64,000 nt of DNA from Pseudomonas mangiferae (GTDB lineage: Bacteria; Pseudomonadota; Gammaproteobacteria; Pseudomonadales; Pseudomonadaceae), in NCBI RefSeq assembly GCF_007109405.1, contig NZ_VJOY01000002.1, forward strand, positions 310,001 through 374,000, read 5' to 3'. The notes under the pieces were generated by a model. The model made no database searches. It was not told the DNA's origin and saw only the letters and a list, made by a program, of their open reading frames with translations. The stretch's first letter is position 1, and each line of letters begins with the position of its first letter. Shown one piece after another: positions 20,773 to 28,925 of this stretch. The position numbers and the translations under genes are program-made.

Positions 20773-21837
20773 TCAGTCGCCGTCGTTGGCGTTGAAGCCG
20801 AGCTGGACATTCAGGGCCCGGGCCAGCTCGCCTTCATGCAGCCGGTGAACCACGTTGAGGCTGTCGTAGAAAGCGTTCAGCTGGGCGACCCCCGCCTCGC
20901 TGGCGAGCAGTGCGCCGAGCGGCGGCTTGAGGGCGTCGAACTGCCGGCGCGACTCGCGGTAGGCGGCGTCGATCTTCTCCGCCAGGGCTTTCTGGTCATC
21001 CCCCAGCAGGTGCCGCAGGCCCTTGCCGTCGACCCCCTGCCAAAGGGTCTCGGCGCTGCTCAGGCTGGCACCCAGGTTGGCCAGGGAGGTCTCGCTGCGC
21101 CAGGCTTCGGCCTGGTAAGGCTGCGGGATGCCCTTGCTCTGCCGGCCCAGGGGCGCGCCCAGCTTCTTCTTCAGGGTGTCGAGGGCCGTGACCTGCACCC
21201 GCAGGATTTCCGCGATGGCCTCGTGGGAATCGGCATAGCGCTGGTTGGGGAACTTGCTCAACTGGTCGAGCATGCCGTCCTTGGTGTTCCAGCTGGCGAG
21301 GATTTCCTCGGCGAGCTGCTGCTGGCGCTGGCCGATGGCTTCCAGCAACGGGCAGTAGCGGGCTTTCTTCTCCGCGTTCGCCAGGTCGATGGCGCTGTCG
21401 AAGAGGATGTATTCGTAGGCGGACAGGCCTTGCACCACGACGCTGGACTTGGCCAGCTCCGCGGTGTCGATCTGCGGCTTGGCCTTGACCAGCTGCTCCA
21501 CCTGGCGACCCACCAGGTTCTTCTTGTCCGGCCAGAACTGGATCTGCCAGGCGCGGTTGCCCTCGGCCAGTGGCCCCACCAGCAGCGGCTGCAGTTCGGC
21601 CCAGGCCTTCTGGGCGACGAAGAAGTCGCTGCGGGCCTTCTCCAGCTCGATCTTGCCGGAGCAGAACGCCAGGGCGCTGGCGGCCAGCTGGCGGTCGGCC
21701 TCCACCCAGCGGCTGTAGGTCGGCAGGATCACCTGCTGGGCCAGGGCCGCGGAGGTCTGCGCATGGGGGTCCTGGGGCGAGCAGGCGCCCAGGGCGAGGG
21801 CGGCGAGGCTGGTGAACAGCAGTTTCGGACGGAACAT
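20773..21837 (-). CDS. Imelysin-like (IrpA/ICMP family) lipoprotein
   Basis: Imelysin-domain proteins are periplasmic, often iron-regulated, and their activity is unclear; the old peptidase label of the family is doubtful. The 354-residue product has a lipoprotein signal with lipobox LALGAC (Cys19). It contains family blocks NRAWQIQFWPDKKNL, VVQGLSAYEYILFD and FYDSLNVVHRLHEGEL. The HxxE metal-site motif of canonical imelysins is replaced by the sequence around AYEYILF. Start ATG 21837 has AAGGAG upstream. It lies 10 bp after the DUF1111 gene in the same operon. Confidence 0.85.
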   Translation of the reverse strand: MFRPKLLFTSLAALALGACSPQDPHAQTSAALAQQVILPTYSRWVEADRQLAASALAFCSGKIELEKARSDFFVAQKAWAELQPLLVGPLAEGNRAWQIQFWPDKKNLVGRQVEQLVKAKPQIDTAELAKSSVVVQGLSAYEYILFDSAIDLANAEKKARYCPLLEAIGQRQQQLAEEILASWNTKDGMLDQLSKFPNQRYADSHEAIAEILRVQVTALDTLKKKLGAPLGRQSKGIPQPYQAEAWRSETSLANLGASLSSAETLWQGVDGKGLRHLLGDDQKALAEKIDAAYRESRRQFDALKPPLGALLASEAGVAQLNAFYDSLNVVHRLHEGELARALNVQLGFNANDGD

Positions 21838-21847
21838 GCAGGCTCCT

Positions 21848-23278
21848 TCAGAGAGAGTTGAGGAAGGCCAGCAGCGCCTCGCGCTGCCCGGCATCGAACT
21901 GGAGGACGGCGCGACGGGCCGCATCGGCCTCGCCGCCATGCCAGAGGATCGCCTCCAGCAGGGTGCGCGCACGGCCGTCGTGGAGAAACTGGGTATGACC
22001 GCTGACCGCGGCGGTGAGGCCGATGCCCCACAGCGGCGGGGTCCGCCACTGGCTGCCGCTGGCCTGGAACTCCCGACGGTGGTCGGCGAGGCCCTCGCCC
22101 ATGTCGTGCAACAACAGATCGGTATAGGGCCGGATCACCTGGTTGGCCAGTTCCGGCTCGGCGGCGTCGGCCGCGGTGGTGAAGCGCGGGACGTGGCAGC
22201 GCTGGCAGCCAGCCTCGTGGAACAGCGACTTGCCGCGCAGCACGGTGGCGTCGCCCACCTGCCGGCGCGCAGGCACCGCCAGGTTGCGGGTGTAGAACAG
22301 CACTTGCGCGAGGATGTGGTCGGACACCTCCGGTTCGCCGCCATTGGGTGCGGCGCGGCAGGCAACCTGGGCCTCGGTGCAGTCGTCCCTGGGCAGTATG
22401 CGGTTGGTCAGGCCCATGTCGGTGGCGAAGGCGTGGGCGTTCTGCTGGTCGAGGGACGGTTGCCCGGCCTTCCAGCCGAAGCGGCCGAGGGTTTCCCGGC
22501 CCAGGGCGTCGTCCCAGACCCGGTTGGGCCGGCCGCGGATACCGTCGCCATCGCGGTCGTCAGGGTCGGCGTTGGCCAGCAGGTCGGCTTCCGGGATCGC
22601 TTCCAGCAGGCCCAGGCCGATCATTGGCGGGGCGACCCGGGCGGAGGTTTCCACCTGGCGGTGCATCGGGCCGTAGCCCAGGCGGGTGATGCGCAGGGTC
22701 GGCCGGCGCAGTTCCACCTGGGTGCCGTCGGCGAAGCTCACCGGGACGTAGTCGTAATCCATGCGCACCCGGCCCTCGGGGGCCACGCCGGGGATCGCGG
22801 CGTCCTGCAGTTGCACGCCGTAGACCGGCTCGGGCACCACGCCCAGGCGCTTCAGCAGGTCCGCAGACGTGGCGTCGCGGGCGGTCTCCGGGGGGATCGA
22901 CAGGCGCACCAGCATGGACACCGCAATGTCCTCGTCGGACGCCGGTGGGTGGCCGCGGCCGTCGCGCACGTGGCAGTTCATGCAGGCGTTGGTGTTGAGC
23001 AGCGGGCCGAGGCCGTCCCGGGCGGTGGTGGAGGACGGGGCGATCACCCAGGGGTTGCGGAAGAAACTGTTGCCGACGCTGAAATCCAGCTGGCGCATCG
23101 GCGAGAGGTTGGCCGAGGGCTTGGAGAAGGCGGTGCGCCCGCTCAGGCGCACCGTCGCGGCGCCGGCGGAGAGCGCTTCGTCCGGCTCGGCCCGGGTGAA
23201 ACGGGGCGTCTGGTCGCATGCCGCCAGCCCCAGCAGGAGCAACAGAACAGGCAGGCGGAAGGCCGGAAGGGCGGACAT
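21848..23278 (-). CDS. DUF1111 di-haem c-type cytochrome lipoprotein (thiol oxidoreductase-like)
   Basis: Members are annotated as putative thiol oxidoreductases related to di-haem peroxidases; the reaction is unproven. The 476-residue product has a lipobox LGLAAC (Cys21) and two c-haem sites, NACMNCH (C99, C102, H103) and GCQRCH (C358, C361, H362). An aspartate-rich loop (residues 238-247, PDDRDGDGIR) looks like a calcium site. It therefore needs the cytochrome c maturation system and acts in the periplasm. I start at ATG 23278 (MSALPAFRLPVLLLLLGLAAC). A Fur-like box lies about 65-80 bp upstream, and the imelysin-like gene follows after 10 bp. Confidence 0.88.
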   Translation of the reverse strand: MSALPAFRLPVLLLLLGLAACDQTPRFTRAEPDEALSAGAATVRLSGRTAFSKPSANLSPMRQLDFSVGNSFFRNPWVIAPSSTTARDGLGPLLNTNACMNCHVRDGRGHPPASDEDIAVSMLVRLSIPPETARDATSADLLKRLGVVPEPVYGVQLQDAAIPGVAPEGRVRMDYDYVPVSFADGTQVELRRPTLRITRLGYGPMHRQVETSARVAPPMIGLGLLEAIPEADLLANADPDDRDGDGIRGRPNRVWDDALGRETLGRFGWKAGQPSLDQQNAHAFATDMGLTNRILPRDDCTEAQVACRAAPNGGEPEVSDHILAQVLFYTRNLAVPARRQVGDATVLRGKSLFHEAGCQRCHVPRFTTAADAAEPELANQVIRPYTDLLLHDMGEGLADHRREFQASGSQWRTPPLWGIGLTAAVSGHTQFLHDGRARTLLEAILWHGGEADAARRAVLQFDAGQREALLAFLNSL

Positions 23279-23340
23279 CGACGGGAATCCAGTACGGCGC
23301 GGACGGGGCGGCAAGCTTACCAGTCCGGGGCGTGGTGAAT

Positions 23341-23359
23341 AGGAGCAATTAGCATTAGC
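23341..23359 (-). promoter_or_regulatory. Fur-like box upstream of the DUF1111 gene
   Basis: On the minus strand, from 23359 down, the sequence GCTAATGCTAATTGCTCCT matches the 19-bp Fur consensus GATAATGATAATCATTATC at 11 positions, including two clean NNTAAT hexamers in tandem. It lies 63-81 bp before the DUF1111 start and just after the double hairpin, so it could control a second transcript. Assigned by eye. Confidence 0.45.
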
Positions 23360-23365
23360 GAGAGC

Positions 23366-23438
23366 CCCGGAACGCCCGCCAGGCGGCGCGTTCCGGGCCC
23401 TGCGTCCTTCGCTGCGGCGTTGCGCCGCAGCGAAGGAC
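23366..23438 (-). terminator. Double hairpin between imelysin and DUF1111 genes
   Basis: Two perfect stems follow each other: GTCCTTCGCTGCGGCG (23404-23419) with CGCCGCAGCGAAGGAC (23423-23438), and CCCGGAACGC (23366-23375) with GCGTTCCGGG (23388-23397). The first begins 6 bp past the imelysin stop. Neither has a T tract on the minus strand, so they may terminate partially, or protect the 3' end of the imelysin mRNA after processing. Confidence 0.6.
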
Positions 23439-23444
23439 TGCCGA

Positions 23445-24806
23445 TCAGAACTCGTGATCGGCGTTGTCGGGGTTCAGGTCGGTGATCCCCAGTTTGCCGG
23501 CGGCCTGCTCGATGGCGCCGGTCTGCTTGACCAGGGCCGCGATGCTGTCGCGGATCAGCTGCTGGCCGGAGGCGTTGTCCGGTGCGATCAGCTGGTCGAA
23601 ATGCACGCTGTTCTTCTCGGCGCTGTCCACCAGGGCCTGGAGCTTGGCCTCGGTGTCGGCCAGGTCTGCCTTGAGGGTGGTGTCGGTCTGGGCGTCCACC
23701 TTGGCCACCAGGGAAGCGATGCTGGCGCCGTTCAGGGTGGTGCCGTCCACTTTCTTGTACTCGCCCAGGTAGATGTTGCGGATGCCCTTGGCGTTGTAGA
23801 AGAGGGTGTGGTGGGTGTCGTCGCTGAAGCAGTCGTGCTCGTCCTCGGTGGAGTTGGCCTCCAGGGCCACCTTCATCCGCTCGCCGGCCAGTTCGCCCAG
23901 GGACAGGCTGCCCATGCCGAAGAGAATCTTGCGCAGGCCGCTTTCCGGGGTCTCGGCTTCCAGCTTGGCGCGGTAGTTGTCGGAGACGCCGGCTTTCCAC
24001 TGGCCGACCATTTCTTCCAGGTCGCTCACCAGCAGGTCGGTCACCGCTTTCAGGTAGGCGCGGCGACGGTCGTTGTGGCCGCCGGTGGCGCCTTCGCCTT
24101 CCAGGTAGTCGCTGGCCGGGCGGTTGCCGGCGCCGGGACCGGTGCCGTTGAGGTCCTGGCCCCAGAGCAGGAATTCGATGGCGTGGTAGCCGGTGGCGAC
24201 GTTCGCTTCGGAGCCGCCTACTTCGTTCAGGCTGGCCAGCTTCTCGCCGGTGATTTCCTTGACGTCGATCTTGTCTTCGCCGACCTGGATCTCGGTGTTG
24301 GCGATGATGTTGGCGGTGGCGGCCGGGTTGCCCTGGGCCTGGGCGGTGTCGGCGGCGACGTAGTCGATCAGGCCTTCGTCCAGGGGCCAGGCGTTGACCT
24401 GGCCTTCCCAGTCATCGACCACCGGGTTGCCGAAGCGGAAGGCTTCGCTCTGGGAGTAGGGGGTACGGGCGGCCAGCCACGCGGTGCGGGCGGCCTTGAG
24501 GGTGTCGTCGCTGGGGTTGGCCAGCAGGGCGTCGACCGCCTTCTGCAGGTTCTGCGCCGTACTCAGGGCATCGCTGAACACCGCCTCGGCCAGGTCGGCG
24601 TAGTGGGTGACGACTTTCTTGGCTTCCGCTTCGTCGATCTTGCTGGCGGAGGCGGGAGCCGGCGTGGCGGCCGGAGCAGGCGCGGAGGTGCTGGCGGCCG
24701 GGGCAGGCGCCTGGGCGGTCGCGGCTTTGTCCTTGTCGTCCCCGCAACCGGCGAGGGAGATGGCGATGGCCAGCAGACTGGCAGTGGCCAAAGGCTTACG
24801 AATCAT
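23445..24806 (-). CDS. Imelysin family lipoprotein (IcmP-like)
   Basis: Resembles the imelysin/ICMP protein of P. aeruginosa (icmP), reported as an insulin-cleaving metalloproteinase; the physiological role is thought to be iron-related. The 453-residue product has a lipobox LAGC (Cys21), an Ala/Pro-rich tether (about 28-55), and the imelysin domain with GYHAIEFLLWG containing the HxxE motif (H208, E211). Other blocks are RTPYSQSEAFRFGN and HTLFYNAKGIRNIYLGEY. ATG 24806 has AAGGA 8 nt upstream. It is the first gene of the iron cluster; a Fur-like box is 58-76 bp upstream and a double hairpin follows the stop. Confidence 0.88.
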   Translation of the reverse strand: MIRKPLATASLLAIAISLAGCGDDKDKAATAQAPAPAASTSAPAPAATPAPASASKIDEAEAKKVVTHYADLAEAVFSDALSTAQNLQKAVDALLANPSDDTLKAARTAWLAARTPYSQSEAFRFGNPVVDDWEGQVNAWPLDEGLIDYVAADTAQAQGNPAATANIIANTEIQVGEDKIDVKEITGEKLASLNEVGGSEANVATGYHAIEFLLWGQDLNGTGPGAGNRPASDYLEGEGATGGHNDRRRAYLKAVTDLLVSDLEEMVGQWKAGVSDNYRAKLEAETPESGLRKILFGMGSLSLGELAGERMKVALEANSTEDEHDCFSDDTHHTLFYNAKGIRNIYLGEYKKVDGTTLNGASIASLVAKVDAQTDTTLKADLADTEAKLQALVDSAEKNSVHFDQLIAPDNASGQQLIRDSIAALVKQTGAIEQAAGKLGITDLNPDNADHEF

Positions 24807-24863
24807 GGCGGAGTCCTTGCATTTGTGTGTTGGCGAATGCGGAAACGCTGGGAAAAACCGCCA

Positions 24864-24882
24864 CATAATGCGAAAGATTTGC
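24864..24882 (-). promoter_or_regulatory. Fur-like box upstream of the imelysin gene
   Basis: The minus-strand sequence GCAAATCTTTCGCATTATG matches the 19-bp Fur consensus at 11 positions and is part of an imperfect inverted repeat (24867-24885, AATGC...GCATT). It lies 58-76 bp before the start codon, a normal place for a Fur operator. Assigned by eye. Confidence 0.45.
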
Positions 24883-24997
24883 ATTTTTGAAAAGGCCGAG
24901 GGCGGATCGCCAGCGACGAAGGCTGTGCGGCGGTTCCGGTTTCCTCCTGCCGAAGTGCCGCTAGAATGCCACTCCCCTCTCACTACGAGCCCCCGTC

Positions 24998-25579
24998 ATG
25001 AGCGCCTCCGCGATCGTCCTCATCGTCTTCGTCGTCCTGCTGGTGCTGGCCGTGGCCTACGCGGTCACCCTGTACAACGCCCTGGTGCGGCTCAAGCACG
25101 GGGTGACCAAGGCCTGGGCGAATATCGACGTGCTGCTGCGCCAGCGCCACGACGAATTGCCCAAGCTGGTGGAAACCTGCAAGCAGTACATGCTGCACGA
25201 GCGCTCCACCCTGGAAGCCGTCGTGCGCGGCCGCAACGCCGTGGCCAGTGCCCGGGAAAGCGGCGACATCGCTGCCCTCGGCCAGGCGGAAAGCGGCCTG
25301 CGGGCCGGCCTCGGGCAGCTGTTCGCGCTGTCCGAGAACTACCCGCAGCTGCAGGCCAACGAAAGCTTCCGCCACCTGCAGCAGCGCATCAGCGGCCTGG
25401 AGAACGGCATCGCCGACCGCCGCGAGCTGTACAACGAGGCGGTCAACCTGAACAACGTGCGCATCGAGCAATTCCCCGACGTGCTGATCGCCCGCCGCTA
25501 CGGCTTCGGGCCGGCGCAGCCGCTGGAATTCAGCGAGGCGGAAAAGACCGATCCCGACCTGAAGGCACTGTTCAGCTGA
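24998..25579 (+). CDS. lemA: LemA family membrane protein
   Basis: LemA proteins are anchored by one N-terminal helix with a helical body; their function is unclear. This is not the GacS sensor once called LemA in pseudomonads. The 193-residue product has the anchor AIVLIVFVVLLVLAVAYAV (about 5-23) and the conserved YNALVRLKHGVTKAWANIDVLL and YNEAVNLNNVRIEQFPDVLIA, diagnostic of the family. Its stop overlaps the start of the next gene (TGATG), so the pair is co-translated. Such pairing of LemA with a GIDE-type membrane protein suggests a joint envelope role. Confidence 0.9.
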   Translation: MSASAIVLIVFVVLLVLAVAYAVTLYNALVRLKHGVTKAWANIDVLLRQRHDELPKLVETCKQYMLHERSTLEAVVRGRNAVASARESGDIAALGQAESGLRAGLGQLFALSENYPQLQANESFRHLQQRISGLENGIADRRELYNEAVNLNNVRIEQFPDVLIARRYGFGPAQPLEFSEAEKTDPDLKALFS

Positions 25580-26499
25580 TGGACGGGCAGCAGCTGGCCT
25601 TCGGCCTGTGCGTCAGCGTGACCGCATGCCTCGGCGGCGGCTGGTGGTGCCTGCGGCGGCTGCACCAGGCACGCCTGCTGGCGGACACGCCCACCTCGAA
25701 GATTCGCTCCGCCGCCCAGGGCTACGTGGAGCTCAGCGGGCGCCTGCTGGAGCAGCCGGAAGCGGTGATCGTCGCCCCCCTCAGCGGGCGGTCGTGCCTG
25801 TGGTGGCGTTTCCGTGTCGAGAAATACAGCGGCAACGGCGAGAGCCGTCGCTACCGGGTGGTGGAAAGCGGCTGCAGCGAGGCCTGGCTGCGGCTGGCCG
25901 ATGCCACCGGCGAATGCCTGATCGACCCCCGCGGCGCGGATGTACGCCCGGCCAGCCGCGATGTCTGGTACGGCGACACCCCACGCCCGCTGTGGAACCG
26001 TCGCGCGCCCACCGGCTTCTCGCTGCTGACGATGCTCGGCGGGGGCGGAAACTTCCGCTACACCGAGGAGCGTTTCCAGGCCGGTGAGTCCCTCTACGCC
26101 ATCGGCGACTTCCGCACCCTCGGCGGTGGTGGCCAGGCCTTCGACCCCGCCGTCGCCCAGGGGGCGGTGATCCGCGAATGGAAGCGGGATTATCGTGGCC
26201 TGCTGCAGCGCTTCGATGCCGATCGCAACGGCGAGCTGGATACCGAGGAATGGGAGCAGGTACGCCGCGCCGCGGAGGTCGAGGCGCACCAGCGGCAGCG
26301 GCAAGCCGTGGCCTCGCCAGCGCTCAACCAGATGGGCAGGCCCCGGGAGGCCCACCCGTTCATCCTCTCCAGCCTCGGCAAGACTCACCTGATCCCGCAC
26401 TTTCGCTGGCAGGCCCTGGGTGGCGCGGCGCTCTGCGTGGCGGGGGCGCTGGCGACCGCCTGGCTACTCAACGGCTACCTGCATCCCCTGGCTCGCTGA
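25579..26499 (+). CDS. GIDE-type (E3-ligase-like) membrane protein with an EF-hand loop
   Basis: The family resembles the membrane-embedded part of mitochondrial MUL1/GIDE ligases without the RING finger; bacterial function is unknown. The 306-residue product has an N-terminal helix (about 5-25), the conserved GYVELSGRL and SGRSCLWWRFRVEKY (about 48-83), a block around SLYAIGDFRTL (171-181), and a C-terminal helix (about 278-299). Between them residues 213-224, DADRNGELDTEE, form a canonical EF-hand calcium loop (D1, D3, N5, G6, L8, D9, E12). It starts at the ATG overlapping the lemA stop and converges on bifA. Confidence 0.75.
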   Translation: MDGQQLAFGLCVSVTACLGGGWWCLRRLHQARLLADTPTSKIRSAAQGYVELSGRLLEQPEAVIVAPLSGRSCLWWRFRVEKYSGNGESRRYRVVESGCSEAWLRLADATGECLIDPRGADVRPASRDVWYGDTPRPLWNRRAPTGFSLLTMLGGGGNFRYTEERFQAGESLYAIGDFRTLGGGGQAFDPAVAQGAVIREWKRDYRGLLQRFDADRNGELDTEEWEQVRRAAEVEAHQRQRQAVASPALNQMGRPREAHPFILSSLGKTHLIPHFRWQALGGAALCVAGALATAWLLNGYLHPLAR

Positions 26500-26554
26500 G
26501 GGCGAGTGGCGGGCCGCTTCGGCGCGTGACGAGATCCGCGCCCGCCTCACCGCC

Positions 26555-28618
26555 TCATAGCGCGGCGGGGTTGGCCGCGGAGTTCAGGCGCCGGGCCTGC
26601 TTGAGGAACAGGGTCAGGTCGCGGGCCGGCAGGGGCTTGCTGTAGAGGTAGCCCTGACCCTCGTTGCAGCCCTGGGTGATGATGTAGTTCTCCTGCTCGA
26701 CGGTTTCCACGCCCTCGGCGATCACCTGCATGCCCAGGCTTTTGCCCAACTGGATGATGGCCCGGACGATGGTGGCGTCGTCCTCGTCTTCGAGAAGGTC
26801 CTGGACGAAGCTCTTGTCGATCTTGATCTTGTCCAGCGGCAGGCTCTTCAGGTAGCTGAGGGAGGAATAGCCGGTGCCGAAGTCGTCGATGGCGATCAGT
26901 GCGCCGGAGCGGCGCAGGCTCAGCAGGTGCTGGGCGGCGGTGCTGATGTCTTCCATCAGGCCGGTCTCGGTGACTTCCAGCTCCAGGCTGCGCGGCGGCA
27001 GGCGATAGACCTGGAGCAGGTTGTTGACCATGCGTGGCAGCTCGGCGTGGTGCAGCTGCACGGTAGACAGGTTCACCGCCATGCGCAGCTCGGTGAAGCC
27101 CTGGTCGTGCCACTCCCGCAGTTGCCGGCAGGCCTGGTCGAGAATCCATTCGCCGATGGCGATGATGCTGCCGTTCTGCTCCGCCAGGGGGATGAACAGG
27201 TCCGGCGGCACCAGGCCGTGCTGCGGGTGCTGCCAGCGCAGCAAGGCCTCGACCCCCACCACCCGGTGGTCCCGATAGGCGACCTGGGGCTGGTAGACCA
27301 GTTGCAGCTCGCCCCGGGGCAGGGCTTCCCGCAGGTCCTTCTCCAGCACCCGGCGCCGGCGCATCTCGCTGTCCACGCTGGCGATGTAGAACTGGTAGCG
27401 GTTGCGCGAGCGGCTCTTGGCCAGGGTCATGGTCTGCTCGGCCTTCTGCAGCAGCTTCTCGGTGCTGTCGCCATCCTCCGGGAATAGGGTGATGCCGATG
27501 GTGGCGCGCAGGCGCACCTCGTGCTGCTCCAGGGCGAAAGGCGCCTCCAGGTCGTCCAGCACGCTCTGGGCCAGTTCCGCCGCCTCGTAGGGCTGCTCGA
27601 TGTCCGCCTGCACCAGGGCGAACTGGTCGCCACCCAGGCGCGCCAGGGCGCCGAGGCGACCGCTGTGGGCGCGCAGGCGGTCGGAGAGGGCGATCAGCAA
27701 CTGGTCGCCGGTCTGGTAGCTGAACTGTTCGTTGATGCCCTTGAAGTCGTCGAGGCCGACGCACAGCACCGCCACCCGCCGTTGCAGGCGTCCGGCGCTC
27801 TCGATGATCTGGTCCAGCTGCTGCTGCAGCTGCTGACGGTTGGGCAGGCCGGTGAGGAAGTCGTACTGGGACATGCGTAGCAGGCTGTTCTCGGCCTCGC
27901 GTCGCAGGTGGGTGTTGCGCTCGATGGAGGCCAGCAGCTCGTTGGCGGTGTTGATCCACAGGCCCAGCTCGTTCTTCTCGTGGCCGGCCAGCATCGGCAG
28001 CTTGTGCTCGCTGGGGCGGTCCGGGTTGATGCTGGTGAGGTGGTCGATGATCTTCGACAGCGGCTTGGTCAGCAGCCAGTGGTAGACCAGGTACAGCACC
28101 AGGCCCATGGCCAGGGCCCGCAGCACGCCGGAGACGAAGATGATCACCGAACTGGTGACGAAGTCCTCGCCGTAGGGCGCGGTGTCCAGGGTGATGCTGA
28201 GGTCGCCGTAGTACTCGCTATAGGGGCCCTTGCCCACCAGGCGGGTACTGAACATCTGTTCCTGGCCGAGGATCGGGTCGGTGAGCCAGCGGGTGGGCAG
28301 GTTGGACAGCGGTCGTTCCTTCTCCGCCAGCATCGGCTCGTTGGGGTGGCCGATGGAGGCGACGCGCACCGACTCGTGCTGGAACAGCCCCTCGATGACC
28401 TGCATCCCCATCTCTCGGTCCAGGCTGTAAACCGCCTGGGTGGAGGGGTCGCGGAACATGCCGAGGATGCGGTGGGCATCGCTGGCCACGGCCTGGCGGG
28501 TCTTGTACACGTCGAGGACGATCTGCGCGCAGCTCAGCACCACCCCCACCGCGAAGGCGGACAGCAGCACGACGCGCAGCAGCTTGAGCGACAGGCTGTG
28601 TTTGAGTTCCAGCTTCAA
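26555..28618 (-). CDS. bifA: Cyclic di-GMP phosphodiesterase BifA
   Basis: Inner-membrane enzyme that hydrolyses c-di-GMP, inversely controlling biofilm formation and swarming in P. aeruginosa. From the TTG start the product is 687 residues, which I recall as BifA's length. It has TM1 at about 14-36, a periplasmic domain, TM2 at about 156-179, HAMP (180-233), a degenerate GGDEF domain with GGDQF (329-333), and an EAL domain (EALLRW, 457-462) with ETGLMED and DDFGTGYSSL, catalytically complete. TTG 28618 is chosen since AAGGA lies 7 nt upstream and the homologue begins MKLELK; a GTG at 28675 would add 19 unlikely residues. Confidence 0.92.
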   Translation of the reverse strand: MKLELKHSLSLKLLRVVLLSAFAVGVVLSCAQIVLDVYKTRQAVASDAHRILGMFRDPSTQAVYSLDREMGMQVIEGLFQHESVRVASIGHPNEPMLAEKERPLSNLPTRWLTDPILGQEQMFSTRLVGKGPYSEYYGDLSITLDTAPYGEDFVTSSVIIFVSGVLRALAMGLVLYLVYHWLLTKPLSKIIDHLTSINPDRPSEHKLPMLAGHEKNELGLWINTANELLASIERNTHLRREAENSLLRMSQYDFLTGLPNRQQLQQQLDQIIESAGRLQRRVAVLCVGLDDFKGINEQFSYQTGDQLLIALSDRLRAHSGRLGALARLGGDQFALVQADIEQPYEAAELAQSVLDDLEAPFALEQHEVRLRATIGITLFPEDGDSTEKLLQKAEQTMTLAKSRSRNRYQFYIASVDSEMRRRRVLEKDLREALPRGELQLVYQPQVAYRDHRVVGVEALLRWQHPQHGLVPPDLFIPLAEQNGSIIAIGEWILDQACRQLREWHDQGFTELRMAVNLSTVQLHHAELPRMVNNLLQVYRLPPRSLELEVTETGLMEDISTAAQHLLSLRRSGALIAIDDFGTGYSSLSYLKSLPLDKIKIDKSFVQDLLEDEDDATIVRAIIQLGKSLGMQVIAEGVETVEQENYIITQGCNEGQGYLYSKPLPARDLTLFLKQARRLNSAANPAAL

Positions 28619-28875
28619 GTGGAAATCCTTGTTCGATGCCGCAGGGCGCCAGACCGAGTGAGTATTGGCAAACACGCGGTGGCCGTCAAAGGGCCATTAT
28701 GGCGATGGCCCTCCCGGCCGGTCCGTGACTGTGCTGAGCATACCGCGCTTCGGCGCGCTGTCATCTGTCGCTGAAAAATACGAGCCGCGTCCGGGGCAGG
28801 GAACCGGGACGGGCGCGACGGCCGTTCCTGACGGGTAGTCGGGCAGGGCGGTGCGGAGAATCGCTGCCGGAGAAA

Positions 28876-28907
28876 CGAAAAACCCGGCGCCAGGGCCGGG
28901 TTTTTCG
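28876..28907 (-). terminator. Intrinsic terminator of sodB, within the bifA-sodB gap
   Basis: CGAAAAACCCGGC (28876-28888) and GCCGGGTTTTTCG (28895-28907) form a perfect 13-bp stem with a 6-nt loop, 19 bp after the sodB stop. It ends sodB transcription with a T-run on the minus strand (reading towards lower coordinates). The remaining 28619-28875 must hold the bifA promoter, but I could not pick one out. Confidence 0.9.
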
Positions 28908-28925
28908 AGGAAGCGGGTACCAGGA

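Noticed and set aside
24998-25579. LemA as the GacS-type sensor kinase of older literature
   Set aside because: The protein is 193 residues with one membrane helix and no kinase domain; it is the unrelated LemA family.
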